64,000 bases of DNA from an uncultured Opitutaceae bacterium. GTDB lineage: Bacteria > Verrucomicrobiota > Verrucomicrobiia > Opitutales > Opitutaceae. Shown here piece by piece: positions 38,560-47,499 of the stretch. The notes beneath the pieces were generated by a model. That model was not told the DNA's origin. It saw only the letters and a program-made list of their open reading frames with translations, and did no database searches. The first letter of the stretch is position 1, and each line of letters starts with the position of its first letter. Made by a program: the position numbers and the translations under genes. Location: positions 24,861 to 88,860 of the forward strand of contig CALFXL010000019.1 in NCBI GenBank assembly GCA_937958045.1. Direction: 5' to 3'.

Positions 38560-39441
38560 TCAGTGGGCAGCTTCCTTGGCCGAGCCGTGTTCATCATGGC
38601 CATGCTCATCGCCATGGTCGTCACCATGATTACAGATGAGCCCGATATAAACCGCCGTCAGCAAGGTGAAGACGAGGCCTTGGACAAAGCCGACGAGCAG
38701 TTCCAAGAAATAAAACGGGAAGAGGAAGTGCATCGCGTGGAGAAGATTTTCTCCACCAAACACGTTGCCGAAGAGACGCATCGAGAGCGTCACCGGACGA
38801 ATGAAGATAGAAACAACCTCAATCACGCCCACAACGAGGAAGACGAGCGAGAGGCCCCAATACATCGCGGGGGCGAGTTCCTTTTTATCGGCCTTGTTTC
38901 CGAAAAGATCTTTGATGAGCAGACCGGGGCCGGCGTACTTCATCACAATAATAAACCACGCTCCAAAGGATACGAGCGCAAGCGCGATGGTACCGTTGAG
39001 CTCGGAAGTATGCGGGCGGATGAGCGGAGTAGTCACATGGAAATGTCCATCGACTTCATGCCCCCAACCGATCGTACCAACACCAGGGATGAGTCCCGAC
39101 CAATTATGAAAGACAATAAAGATAAAGAGCGTGAGCAAAACCGGGAAGGCCATCGGCATCGCCTTCTTGCCGACGATCGGTTCATACAAACCGCGCAATC
39201 CATCAACCGCGCTCTCTACAATCGCCTGACCACGCGAAGGGATGATCTTGGGCGAACCGACCAGCCAGCGCACAAGAACGATGACCGCCAGCGTGATGAT
39301 CGCGCTATATAGAATGCTGTTAGTGATCGGAAGGTGGAGATAGTCGCTAAGCGAATCCGCTTTCTCACCGCCTGCGGCAAACGCGGTCGCGCCAGTGGCG
39401 AGCATCAACATCGAAAGAGTAAATTTCTTGAGTGCGGACAT
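38560..39441 (-). CDS. atpB: ATP synthase Fo subunit a, with His-rich C-terminal tail
   Basis: A 293-residue stator channel subunit starting at the ATG at 39441. A leader-like N-terminus (ALKKFTLSMLMLATGATAFAAGG) precedes about five membrane helices. The essential arginine lies in IFIRPVTLSMRLFGNVFGGENLL, and the final helix is FVQGLVFTLLTAVYIGLI. The protein then ends in a strikingly His/Asp-rich tail (CNHGDDHGDEHGHDEHG). First gene of the operon; no atpI or atpZ is adjacent. Confidence 0.95.
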   Translation of the reverse strand: MSALKKFTLSMLMLATGATAFAAGGEKADSLSDYLHLPITNSILYSAIITLAVIVLVRWLVGSPKIIPSRGQAIVESAVDGLRGLYEPIVGKKAMPMAFPVLLTLFIFIVFHNWSGLIPGVGTIGWGHEVDGHFHVTTPLIRPHTSELNGTIALALVSFGAWFIIVMKYAGPGLLIKDLFGNKADKKELAPAMYWGLSLVFLVVGVIEVVSIFIRPVTLSMRLFGNVFGGENLLHAMHFLFPFYFLELLVGFVQGLVFTLLTAVYIGLICNHGDDHGDEHGHDEHGSAKEAAH

Positions 39442-39615
39442 GTCTGCGCGGAGGACGTCTGGACGGTGGAAAAGGGGATGACGTAGGCAAACGCGTTCCA
39501 CCTCGTCAATGATTGAAATCAACACCGCTAATGCCTGTACCGTGAATTAGCCGGCCGAACAGTGCGCGTTCACCGCAAGCAATCGTAATAATGGCGGTGC
39601 GTCACTTGCCTGCCC

Positions 39616-40233
39616 TTAGCCGCTTTTTTCGAGCGATAGTTTACGCGTGGCGACGATAGACTGGTACGATTCGGCCCGGCTCTGGAAGACGGTCACGAGC
39701 TCAAAGGGCCACGGCGTCGTGAGATCGCGTTTCCAGTCAGAATGTCCCTCGATGGTTTCGGCAGCATCCGCATGGTACGGCGCATAATCGGTGCGAAAAA
39801 ACAGGTGCGCATCGGACGCGGATTTTTCCGCCAAGGCCGTTAAAAATTCCGGCTGAAGTATGCGGTTTTTGTGGTGCCGGCGCTTCGGCCAAGGGTCCGG
39901 AAACAGGATGAAGATCTTCGCCAGCCGCACATCCGCGGGAAGCGCCGCGAGGCATTCACGCGCCTCGGCTTGCAGGAAAACGAGATTTTTGAGTCCGGCG
40001 CGGTCCCGTTTGCGCGACGCACGCGCGATGCGATCCTTCAACAAGTCGATGCCGAGGCAGAACGATTCCGGATGCGCCTGTGCATAGGCGGTGAGGTAGT
40101 GCCCATGGCCGCAACCGATTTCCAGCGTGATCTCGGTATGACCGGCGAGGATGTCGTTCAAAATAGCTTTCAACTCCCCCTGACGTTGATCGCGGCGGAG
40201 CAGGAATTCGGAAGTGCGAGCAGGATTATGCAC
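39616..40233 (-). CDS. trmB: tRNA (guanine-N7-)-methyltransferase
   Basis: A 205-residue SAM-dependent enzyme that makes m7G46 in tRNA. EIGCGHGHYLTAYAQAHPES is the SAM loop, GIDLLKDRIARAS and ILFPDPWPKRRHHKNRILQPEFL (the DPWPK-x-RH-x-K-R-x motif) are diagnostic, and FFRTDYAPYHADA closes the core. It lies 174 bp upstream of atpB on the same strand, so read-through into the atp operon is possible. Confidence 0.95.
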   Translation of the reverse strand: MHNPARTSEFLLRRDQRQGELKAILNDILAGHTEITLEIGCGHGHYLTAYAQAHPESFCLGIDLLKDRIARASRKRDRAGLKNLVFLQAEARECLAALPADVRLAKIFILFPDPWPKRRHHKNRILQPEFLTALAEKSASDAHLFFRTDYAPYHADAAETIEGHSDWKRDLTTPWPFELVTVFQSRAESYQSIVATRKLSLEKSG

Positions 40234-40354
40234 GGCGCGGAGCTAGCAGACTGCGCTGCGCCCACGAAGCGTAAATGCGCAGCGCGCGGTGTGTGCGCGG
40301 CGATTTGGCTCGTATAAAGAAAGATGCCATCGCGCGGTTTGTCGCGGAGCCGCC

Positions 40355-41632
40355 TCAGTTGGCGGGACGCACCGGCAGCCGGAAGAAAAACGCCGTCCCC
40401 TCCCCTGCCCGACTCTCCGCCCAGACGCGTCCGCCGTGAAGCAGCACGATGTGTTTTACGATGCTGAGGCCGAGACCCGTGCCGCCTTTCTCGCGAGCGC
40501 GTCCTTTTTCCACGCGGTAGAAGCGCTCGAAGATGTGCGGCAAATCTTCCGCCGGGATGCCCGGGCCGTTGTCGCGCACGCACACTTCGATCTGCGTGTC
40601 GTCGAGCCGCGCCGTCACATCGATGCGCGATCCCTTGGGCGTGTATTTGAGCGCGTTTTGAATCAGATTTTCGAACACCTGCGTGAGCCGGCGCGCATCC
40701 ACCGACACGTCGCCAATGCGCTCATCGACTTCGACGTGAAGGCTGTGCTCCGCAGCGTCGGCACGCGCGCGATAATCCTCGACGACCGACGCGATCAATT
40801 GCGCAAACGACGTCGGCTCGCGCCGCAGCCCGGGATTGATCGATTCGAGACGCGACAACGTCAGCAGATCTTCGAGCAACGAATTCAAGCGCTCGGTGTG
40901 TCGCTGAATCGTGCGGAGAAACCGGTCGCGCTCGGCGAGCGGCATCGACTCGTGATCGTCCACCAACGTTTCGACATAACCTTTGATCACGCTGAGCGGC
41001 GTGCGGAGTTCGTGGGAGACATTCGCGACAAACTCCTTTCGCACGACTTCGAGTCGTTTGAGTTTTGTGATGTCGTGTAACACGAAGAGCGCCCACGGTC
41101 CGCCTTCGCCGGTCGGCGGCGGGATCGTCGTGCCGGTGACTTCCACCCACAACGTCCGGTCGCCTTCGGTAAACTCCATCTCGTGCTGCGGCTCGGCGTC
41201 GTTTTTGCGCACCGCCTCCACATACGCGAGGAACTCCACGCTGTGCAGCACACGTTCGAGGCGTTGATGAAGGATGTTCGCCGCGCGGGGGAAGATTTTG
41301 CTCAAGGCCCGGTTCGCCAGCAAAACGTGATTCGTGCTGTCCACGATCAACACCGCCTCGCGCAAACTGCCGAGGGTCGCTTCGAGTTGCGCGAGCTGAC
41401 CCGAACGTTGCGTCTCGAGACGCGCGCTTTCGGCGATGAGTTCATTGGTTTCGCGGCGAAGCTCTTCCCACTCGGCGTTGAGCGCACCTGGAAGCTTTTT
41501 CGGCAACAACGGCTGCTTCAACCGCAGCGCCTGATGCAGACTCCGCGCTGCGCGGCGCAGATGCAGATAACGTCGCGCAACCGCCACCAACGTCACCGTT
41601 AACGCTACGATTGCGACGATCAGATAAATCAT
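40355..41632 (-). CDS. PhoR-type sensor histidine kinase
   Basis: A 425-residue membrane kinase. One N-terminal helix (MIYLIVAIVALTVTLVAVARRY), a PAS domain (about 80-180; SLREAVLIVDSTNHVLLANRALSKIF), HisKA with the phosphorylated histidine in ANVSHELRTPLSVIKGYVETL, and an HATPase_c domain with NALKYTPKGSRIDV, DNGPGIPAEDLPHIFERFYRVEKG and GTGLGLSIVKHIV. The PAS and overall plan are those of PhoR. It starts 4 bp inside the response-regulator stop (ATGA). Confidence 0.92.
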   Translation of the reverse strand: MIYLIVAIVALTVTLVAVARRYLHLRRAARSLHQALRLKQPLLPKKLPGALNAEWEELRRETNELIAESARLETQRSGQLAQLEATLGSLREAVLIVDSTNHVLLANRALSKIFPRAANILHQRLERVLHSVEFLAYVEAVRKNDAEPQHEMEFTEGDRTLWVEVTGTTIPPPTGEGGPWALFVLHDITKLKRLEVVRKEFVANVSHELRTPLSVIKGYVETLVDDHESMPLAERDRFLRTIQRHTERLNSLLEDLLTLSRLESINPGLRREPTSFAQLIASVVEDYRARADAAEHSLHVEVDERIGDVSVDARRLTQVFENLIQNALKYTPKGSRIDVTARLDDTQIEVCVRDNGPGIPAEDLPHIFERFYRVEKGRAREKGGTGLGLSIVKHIVLLHGGRVWAESRAGEGTAFFFRLPVRPAN

Positions 41633-42339
41633 GGGCCGGCTTTTCGATCAGCAAACCGGTACCCCACCCCGCGGATCGTTTCGATCCAATCCGCTTCCGC
41701 GCCTAGTTTTTCGCGAAGCCGCCGCACGTGCGTATCCACCGTGCGCGTCTCGATCTCGGTTTCGTAATTCCACACGTTGATCAGCAAATGCTCGCGCGTC
41801 TGCACGCGACCGCGGCGCTCCATCAACAAGCGGAGCAACTTAAACTCCGTCGCCGTCAGCTCAACCGGCTGCCCGCCTACCCTCACCTCGTGACGCTCCA
41901 CATCGACATCGACCTCGCCCGCCTGAAGCCGCTTGGGCGTTTCCTCCGCAGGCTCCGCTACGCGACGCAGAACCGACTGCACTCGCAGAACCAACTCTTT
42001 GTATGAAAACGGCTTACAGATATAGTCATCCCCGCCGGTTTCAAATCCCTGCACGCGGTCCGCTTCTTCTGCCCGCGCCGTGAGAAAAATCACCGGCACA
42101 TCGCGCAGGTCTTTGTCGGCACGCAATAAGCGACAAACCTGCAACCCGCTCAGGTCAGGCATCATCACGTCAAGGATCACCAGATCCGGTCGAAACGTCC
42201 GCGCCATACCAAGGCTCAGCGTCGGATCGTTTACGGTTTCGACCAAAAAACCTTTGGCGCGCAGATGATACGCGACGAGCGCAGTGACATCGGCTTCGTC
42301 GTCTACAACGAGGATCTTTTTCGGCGACGTGTCGGGCAT
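41629..42339 (-). CDS. PhoB-type response regulator
   Basis: A 236-residue OmpR/PhoB-family regulator. The receiver has the acidic pair DDEAD, the phospho-acceptor in PDLVILDVMMPDLSG, the switch Thr in VIFLTARAEEAD and the lysine in DDYICKPFSYKELV. The DNA-binding winged helix spans about 140-232 (ELTATEFKLLRLLMERRGRVQTREHLLINVWNYE). Architecture and the neighbouring PhoR-like kinase suggest phosphate-type signalling, but the stimulus cannot be read from sequence. Its upstream region has TCACAAA direct repeats. Confidence 0.92.
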   Translation of the reverse strand: MPDTSPKKILVVDDEADVTALVAYHLRAKGFLVETVNDPTLSLGMARTFRPDLVILDVMMPDLSGLQVCRLLRADKDLRDVPVIFLTARAEEADRVQGFETGGDDYICKPFSYKELVLRVQSVLRRVAEPAEETPKRLQAGEVDVDVERHEVRVGGQPVELTATEFKLLRLLMERRGRVQTREHLLINVWNYETEIETRTVDTHVRRLREKLGAEADWIETIRGVGYRFADRKAGP

Positions 42340-42395
42340 GACGTCAGAACGTTACCCAAGCGCGACAAGAGTTCCGAGCAATTTACGCCGGCGTT

Positions 42396-42411
42396 TCACA
42401 AATGTCACAAA
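42396..42411 (-). promoter_or_regulatory. TCACAAA direct repeat upstream of the response regulator
   Basis: TCACAAA occurs at 42396-42402 and 42405-42411 (plus strand), 57-72 bp upstream of the minus-strand start. The 9-bp spacing differs from the 11-bp Pho box, so the site is only a candidate. Confidence 0.35.
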
Positions 42412-42489
42412 AGCAAAGACCACGGGCGCCGCGGTTTCAAATGCCGGCCGAATTCCACTCAACTTGTCTATTTATAACTATTTACGAAA

Positions 42490-44400
42490 TTAATCCGCGC
42501 CCACCGCCCGATCGGCTTTCCCCGCCGCGCGACGCGCCTCGAGATATACCATCAGAATGCTGATATCTGCGGGATTAACGCCACTGATTCGTGCCGCCTG
42601 GCCGAGCGTGTAAGGACGAAACTCCTGGAGCTTGGTCGCACTCTCTTTTCGCAAACCACGTACCGCCAGATAATCGATATCCGCCGGCAACTTGATCGAT
42701 TCGATCGCAGATAGCTTCTCGATCTGACGCTGCTCCCGTGCGAGATAACCTTGATAACTGACGCGATAAAGCACCTCGCTGCGAATCGCGTCCGACTGCT
42801 TGGCAAACTCTTCCGGAAACGGGGGCAGCATCCCGCCGCCAGTCGTCGCCCGACGCACCGCATCGCCCAAACTGCCCTGCCCCGCTGGCGCGCGCAGTTT
42901 CTCAAACGCAGCCGTCCACTCTTCGATCATGCGCTTCTTTTCTTCAATCCGCGCCAATCGCGTCGCCGACACCAAGCCGTGCTCGCGCGCGTGATGCAGC
43001 ATACGGAGTTCGGCGCTGCCATGGTTAAACAACAACCGATGCTCCGCCCGGCTGGTAAACATACGATACGGCTCACGCGTGCCCTTGGTCACGAGATCGT
43101 CGATCAGCACACCGATATATCCCTCGTGGCGTTTGATCACCATCGGCGGCTGTGAGCGAACCTTGCGCACGGCGTTGACGCCGGCCACCAAGCCTTGCGC
43201 GGCGGCTTCCTCGTAGCCGGACGTGCCGTTGATTTGACCCGCGAAGAACAGATTCTCGACCTTGCGCGACTCGAGCGACGGAAACAACTGCGTGGGCGGC
43301 GCGAAATCGTATTCGACCGCATAAGCGGGCCGCAGCAGCTCGGCGTTCTGCAAGCCAGGCACGCTGCGGACCATCTCCAGCTGCACATCAAACGGCAGCG
43401 ACGTGGAGAGCCCGTTGACGTAATACTCATTGGTCGAACGACCCTCGGGCTCGAGGAAAAGCAAATGCCGTGGCTTATCCGCGAAGCGCACAAACTTGTC
43501 TTCGATGCTCGGACAGTACCGCGGACCAACGCCTTCAATTTCGCCTGAGTACATCGCGGACTTGTGGAGATTCTCGCGCACCAATTGCGCGGTACGCTCG
43601 GTGGTGTAAGTCATCCAGCAAGAGACTTGGGCCGCACCGGGAACCCAGCCGAGCCGCTGTTCGCCGGTTTGTTCCACGTGGAACAAATCTTCGGGATCAC
43701 GCGTGTCATGGAACGCAAACAGGGTGGGCGAGGCATCGCCTTTTTGCTCCTCCATCTGACTGAAATCCAAACTGCGCCCCAGCAGACGGGGAGGGGTGCC
43801 CGTTTTCAGACGTTGAAGCTCAATTCCCGCCGCCAGAAAACTCGCCGAAAGTGTTTTCGCCGTAAAGTCACCCAAACGCCCCCCTTCGTTCTTATTCAGG
43901 CCAATATGCATGAGGCCCCGCAGGAAGGTTCCTGTCGTCACCACGACCGTTTTGCCCGCGAACTCGATATCCAAGTTCGTCTGCACGCCGACAACTTTAT
44001 CGCCCGAGTAGACGAGGCCGGTCACCATCGCTTGGAAGACATGCAGACCGGGCTGCAGCTCCAACGTGTGCTTCAGGCGAAACTGATACATCTTCTTATC
44101 GCACTGAGCGCGGGGGGACTGAACCGCCGGCCCCTTGGATTCGTTGAGCAAACGAAATTGGATCCCTGTGACGTCGGTATTAATGCCCATTTCGCCGCCC
44201 AAGGCATCGATCTCACGAACCATTTGTCCCTTGGCCTGGCCGCCGATGGCCGGGTTGCAGCTCATCTGGGCAATCGTATCGATGTTGCCCGTAAGAAGCA
44301 GGGTAGTAGCGCCCATGCGCGCCGCCGCCAGCGCCGCTTCACAACCGGCATGTCCGGCGCCACAGACGATCACATCGAACGGTATCTTGTTATAAATCAT
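42490..44400 (-). CDS. mnmG: tRNA uridine-5-carboxymethylaminomethyl modification enzyme MnmG
   Basis: A 636-residue FAD protein that with MnmE builds the cmnm5 group on wobble uridine 34 of several tRNAs. The FAD loop is GAGHAGCEAALAAARMGA; SCNPAIGGQAKG, VVVTTGTFLRGLMHIG, GDASPTLFAF, RYCPSIEDKFVRFADK, FFAGQINGTSGYEEAAAQGLVAG and the C-terminal domain (ARISGVNPADISILMVYLE) are all conserved. It is encoded 130 bp behind mnmE on the minus strand, the usual mnmE-mnmG pairing. Confidence 0.97.
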   Translation of the reverse strand: MIYNKIPFDVIVCGAGHAGCEAALAAARMGATTLLLTGNIDTIAQMSCNPAIGGQAKGQMVREIDALGGEMGINTDVTGIQFRLLNESKGPAVQSPRAQCDKKMYQFRLKHTLELQPGLHVFQAMVTGLVYSGDKVVGVQTNLDIEFAGKTVVVTTGTFLRGLMHIGLNKNEGGRLGDFTAKTLSASFLAAGIELQRLKTGTPPRLLGRSLDFSQMEEQKGDASPTLFAFHDTRDPEDLFHVEQTGEQRLGWVPGAAQVSCWMTYTTERTAQLVRENLHKSAMYSGEIEGVGPRYCPSIEDKFVRFADKPRHLLFLEPEGRSTNEYYVNGLSTSLPFDVQLEMVRSVPGLQNAELLRPAYAVEYDFAPPTQLFPSLESRKVENLFFAGQINGTSGYEEAAAQGLVAGVNAVRKVRSQPPMVIKRHEGYIGVLIDDLVTKGTREPYRMFTSRAEHRLLFNHGSAELRMLHHAREHGLVSATRLARIEEKKRMIEEWTAAFEKLRAPAGQGSLGDAVRRATTGGGMLPPFPEEFAKQSDAIRSEVLYRVSYQGYLAREQRQIEKLSAIESIKLPADIDYLAVRGLRKESATKLQEFRPYTLGQAARISGVNPADISILMVYLEARRAAGKADRAVGAD

Positions 44401-44530
44401 CGACTAGCAACAGATTAGCCATCCACTAAACACAAAATCCTCACGCTACGCAAAGCGGAAGTGGCATTTGCACGGCGGCATCCGCTCCCACATGCCCGGT
44501 CTGTCGCACATCCGAGGCGAAGCCGCCCGT

Positions 44531-45892
44531 TTATTTGCCGATGCAGAACGTGGCGAAGAGATGATCCAGCATGCGCTCGTTATCGATGCGCCCGCCGATT
44601 TCTCCCAACGCATCGAGCGCACCGCGCAGGTCGCTCGCGAGCAACTCGACCGGACCGTCGTCGCGCAGGTGCGCCATCGCTCCTTGCAAACATACTTTCG
44701 CACGCTCCAACGCGGCCGCGTGGCGGGCATTGATGGCAATCACTTCGTCGCCTTGATCGCGGCGAAACGCTTCCGCGCGTCTGACCACCGCAGCCACCAG
44801 CGCCTCGAGACCTTCGCCCGTCCGGGCTGAAATTTTCACAATCTCTTTTTGCTCAATTAATTGAGACAAACTCACGCCGGCGCTCGCCGCTAGATCGATC
44901 TTGTTGATCACGATGAGCGCATTGCCGGCATCGATGCGTGCCAACAGCTCCGGGGGCAGCTCGGGGCGGGGACGCGTTGCATCGAGCACCAGCAGGAACA
45001 GATCGGCCTCGGCGGCGCGCTCGAGGGTTTTTTCCATGCCGAGTTTTTCCAACGGGGCAGGGGAGGGATTCAGACCCGCGGTGTCGATAAGTCGCAAACA
45101 ATGCGGCCCGATGATCACGCGTTCTTCGATGAAATCGCGCGTGGTACCCGGTTCGGCGCTCACGAGCGCGCGTTCGCGTCCCACGAGCCGATTGAGCAGC
45201 GAGCTTTTGCCGGCGTTCGGTTCGCCGACGATGACGGTTTTGATACCGTCGCGCAGCAGTTCGCCATAATGCTGCGTCGCGAGCAACCGATCCGCTCCCG
45301 CCATCACGCGGCGCACACCTTCGAGCACGATGCCGCGATCTTCGACCGGGAGATCCTCGTCGGGAAAATCGATATACGCCTCCACGCGCGCCAGCACGCC
45401 GAGCAATTCTTCCGTCAACACCGAGAGATGACGCCCAAGGCTTCCGCGAAGCTGTTGGTTCGCCGCAGCCAATGCCCGTTCGCTGCGCGCGTGGATAAGA
45501 TCCATCACCGCCTCCGCCTGGCTGAGATCAATGCGGCCGTTCAAAAACGCACGCCGTGAAAACTCGCCCGCCTCCGCGGCGCGACATCCACGGGCCAGGA
45601 GATCCTCGAGGATTTTTTGCGCGATAAACGGATTCCCATGCGACGAGATCTCCAACACGTCTTCGCCCGTGTACGACTTAGGACCTGCAAAAAACGTCGC
45701 GACCACATCGTCGATGACCACGCCATGCCGATCGCGATAATCTCCATGCAACGCGAAGCGCGCACGCGGCGTTTTCCCCAAGATAGCGCGCGCCAGTTCC
45801 GCGCATTGCGGTCCACTCGCACGCACCACGGCGATGGCAGAGGTGCCCACCGGGGTGGCGAGAGCGACGATGGTATCGTGAGAGCTGTCCAT
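44531..45892 (-). CDS. mnmE: tRNA modification GTPase MnmE
   Basis: A 453-residue partner of MnmG, starting at the ATG at 45892. The N-terminal folate-binding domain opens DTIVALATPVGTSAIAVVRASG. The G domain has GEPNAGKSSLLNRLVG (G1), DTAG (G3) and NKID (G4), and the C-terminal CIGK, required for tRNA modification, is present as FCIGK at the very end. The product of the longer frame (from 45907) adds five residues and is unlikely. Confidence 0.96.
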   Translation of the reverse strand: MDSSHDTIVALATPVGTSAIAVVRASGPQCAELARAILGKTPRARFALHGDYRDRHGVVIDDVVATFFAGPKSYTGEDVLEISSHGNPFIAQKILEDLLARGCRAAEAGEFSRRAFLNGRIDLSQAEAVMDLIHARSERALAAANQQLRGSLGRHLSVLTEELLGVLARVEAYIDFPDEDLPVEDRGIVLEGVRRVMAGADRLLATQHYGELLRDGIKTVIVGEPNAGKSSLLNRLVGRERALVSAEPGTTRDFIEERVIIGPHCLRLIDTAGLNPSPAPLEKLGMEKTLERAAEADLFLLVLDATRPRPELPPELLARIDAGNALIVINKIDLAASAGVSLSQLIEQKEIVKISARTGEGLEALVAAVVRRAEAFRRDQGDEVIAINARHAAALERAKVCLQGAMAHLRDDGPVELLASDLRGALDALGEIGGRIDNERMLDHLFATFCIGK

Positions 45893-46114
45893 TTTGCGCA
45901 TCACCAAAACGCAGCCGCGCCAAAAGGAAAGCTCTGCGCGTCAGCCCCCGGTCGTGACGCCGACGAGCCGCGCGCTGCGGAATCTCTCCGCCGCGCGTGA
46001 CGGTGTAGTTGAAAACTCAATACACACGTCACGACGAACGTGTTCGCGCGCTTTGAACGCCGGCAGTTCCTTCCCCGCGCACGAAAACTACTCAAAAACA
46101 CTCATCCATATTTT

Positions 46115-46143
46115 TTGTCAGCCCACCATATATAATCTATACA
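46115..46143 (+). promoter_or_regulatory. Possible sigma-70-type promoter of the rpfF homologue
   Basis: TTGTCA at 46115-46120 and TATACA at 46138-46143 are 17 bp apart, a good -35/-10 match in an A/T-rich stretch. Transcripts would have a leader of about 245 nt before the ATG at 46394. Confidence 0.4.
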
Positions 46144-46210
46144 AAGCGGCTTGTTGGTTTAATTGCGAGCCACCCGCAGTTTATCCATAAACTACAGTCG
46201 CCCGGACCAT

Positions 46211-46252
46211 GAATTGTATTCTCTACAATTCGCAACTGCGAAGTGGGCAGTT
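46211..46252 (+). promoter_or_regulatory. Two adjacent palindromes in the rpfF leader
   Basis: GAATTGTA at 46211-46218 and TACAATTC at 46224-46231 form perfect 8-bp arms with a 5-nt centre. AACTGC at 46234-46239 pairs with GCAGTT at 46247-46252. They could be a dimeric regulator site on DNA or hairpins in the leader RNA. Confidence 0.5.
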
Positions 46253-46274
46253 ACGCAGGTGTTTGCTACGGTTT

Positions 46275-46388
46275 GGCCGCGGGCTGAACTATCGCGGAAG
46301 ATCAGTAAATACCACCAACGAACATACGGGTTTTTTGCGACTGTTTCGATTAAGCCGGTTGTTCGTGCGAATAAGTTTCAGCCCGGCC
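46275..46388 (+). promoter_or_regulatory. Nested long-range stem ending just before the rpfF start
   Basis: GGCC plus GGGCTGAA (46275-46288) pairs with TTCAGCCC plus GGCC (46377-46388), a 12-bp stem with a 2-nt bulge. Inside it ACGAACA (46318-46324) pairs with TGTTCGT (46360-46366). The right arm ends 5 nt before the ATG at 46394, exactly where the ribosome must bind, so folding could block translation. Confidence 0.5.
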
Positions 46389-46393
46389 TACTT

Positions 46394-47251
46394 ATGCACG
46401 AAATCATCCGCCTGGCCGAAACCGAAAACGACGTGGTGCTCCGCACCGAGTCCTTGACCGCTCGCTACGACGAGAAGACGCGCACCCTGTGGAATTACCT
46501 CCACGCGTCCCCACGTCCGTGCTTCACCGAAGATCTCTTAAGCGACGCGCGCCAACTGCACACCATGATCCGCACCGGCGAGATCCCGGTCGATTTCTAC
46601 GTCGCCGCTTCCGGTGTGTCCAAGGTCTTCAACCTCGGAGGCGATCTCTCGCTCTTCCGCCACTGCGCGCTGGAACGCGATTGGGACCGTCTCACCGGTT
46701 ACGCCGAACGCTGCATCGAAGTGCTCAACGATCTCGTCTGCGGGTTCGATCAGAAAGTCATCAGCATCGCGCTCATCCAAGGCGATGCGTTGGGCGGCGG
46801 CTTCGAATCCGCTCTCGGCGCCGACTTCATGATCGCGGAAGAACAAGCCAAGATGGGCTTCCCCGAAGTCCTCTTCAACCTCTTCCCCGGCATGGGCGCG
46901 TACAGCTTGCTGGCACGCAAACTCGGACCTCAACCCGCGCAACGCATGATCCTCAGCGGCTCGATGTACTCCGCCACAGAACTCCACACCCGCGGTCTGC
47001 TCGATCAACTCGCGCAACCCGGACAAGGCCCGCAAGCCGTCCGCGATTTCATCCGCGATACGCGCAAGCACCTGCACGGATACAAGTCGTTCCTCGAAGC
47101 GCGTCGCCGCACCACACTGTGGCCCGATCGCGAAGAGCTGCTCGCCGTCGTCCACGAATGGGTGAACAGCGTAAAGCAAATCTCGGAGCGCGACTTGCGA
47201 CTCATGGACAAACTCGTAACGGCGCAAAACCGTCTCAAGATCGCCGCCTGA
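46394..47251 (+). CDS. rpfF: DSF-type quorum signal synthase homologue (RpfF-like crotonase)
   Basis: A 285-residue enzyme of the enoyl-CoA hydratase (crotonase) superfamily. It matches what I recall of Xanthomonas RpfF across its length: VFNLGGDLSLFRH, SIALIQGDALGGGFESALGADFMIAEE, MGFPEVLFNLFPGMGAYSLL and a helical end with RDLRLMDKLVTAQNRL. Both glutamates needed for the hydratase/thioesterase reaction are present, E138 in GGGFESAL and E158 in GFPEVLF, three residues off the Xanthomonas E141/E161. RpfF converts 3-hydroxyacyl-ACP into cis-2-unsaturated fatty acids, the diffusible signal factor. No rpfC or rpfG lies nearby. An ordinary crotonase function is the alternative, but the LGGDLxLF and PGMGAY blocks favour RpfF. 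Confidence 0.85.
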   Translation: MHEIIRLAETENDVVLRTESLTARYDEKTRTLWNYLHASPRPCFTEDLLSDARQLHTMIRTGEIPVDFYVAASGVSKVFNLGGDLSLFRHCALERDWDRLTGYAERCIEVLNDLVCGFDQKVISIALIQGDALGGGFESALGADFMIAEEQAKMGFPEVLFNLFPGMGAYSLLARKLGPQPAQRMILSGSMYSATELHTRGLLDQLAQPGQGPQAVRDFIRDTRKHLHGYKSFLEARRRTTLWPDREELLAVVHEWVNSVKQISERDLRLMDKLVTAQNRLKIAA

Positions 47252-47499
47252 CTCGTGCGTCCCTCTCATCGCCTCGGCGCGGCGCCCCATCGATTCCGTT
47301 TCTATCGCATAACGATGGATCATGGCGCGCCCGCCCGGCGGACTGAGCGCATAACCACATTCCTTTTTGTCCACGCAGCCACACGTTCCACAGCTCGGCG
47401 TAGTGAAAAACGGATACAACGACCGAAAACGACGGTCGTCTCGCGCGATCGAGCGAACACCTAAGGCAGCCTTACCTCAGAACCCTAACGGACGGCGGA

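Larger units (their letters stand above)
45893..46393. promoter_or_regulatory. Divergent mnmE/rpfF control region, 501 bp without a gene
   Basis: This is the longest non-coding gap in the window. It holds the mnmE promoter at its left end. On the plus strand it holds a promoter-like pair, two small palindromes and a long nested stem leading to the rpfF start, listed separately. The stretch 46090-46390 is clearly richer in A/T than its surroundings. No credible gene was seen in it. Confidence 0.6.

Noticed and set aside
45894..46190. 98-codon plus frame in the mnmE/rpfF gap
   Set aside because: No ribosome site, no domain and overlap with promoter structures; treated as non-coding.
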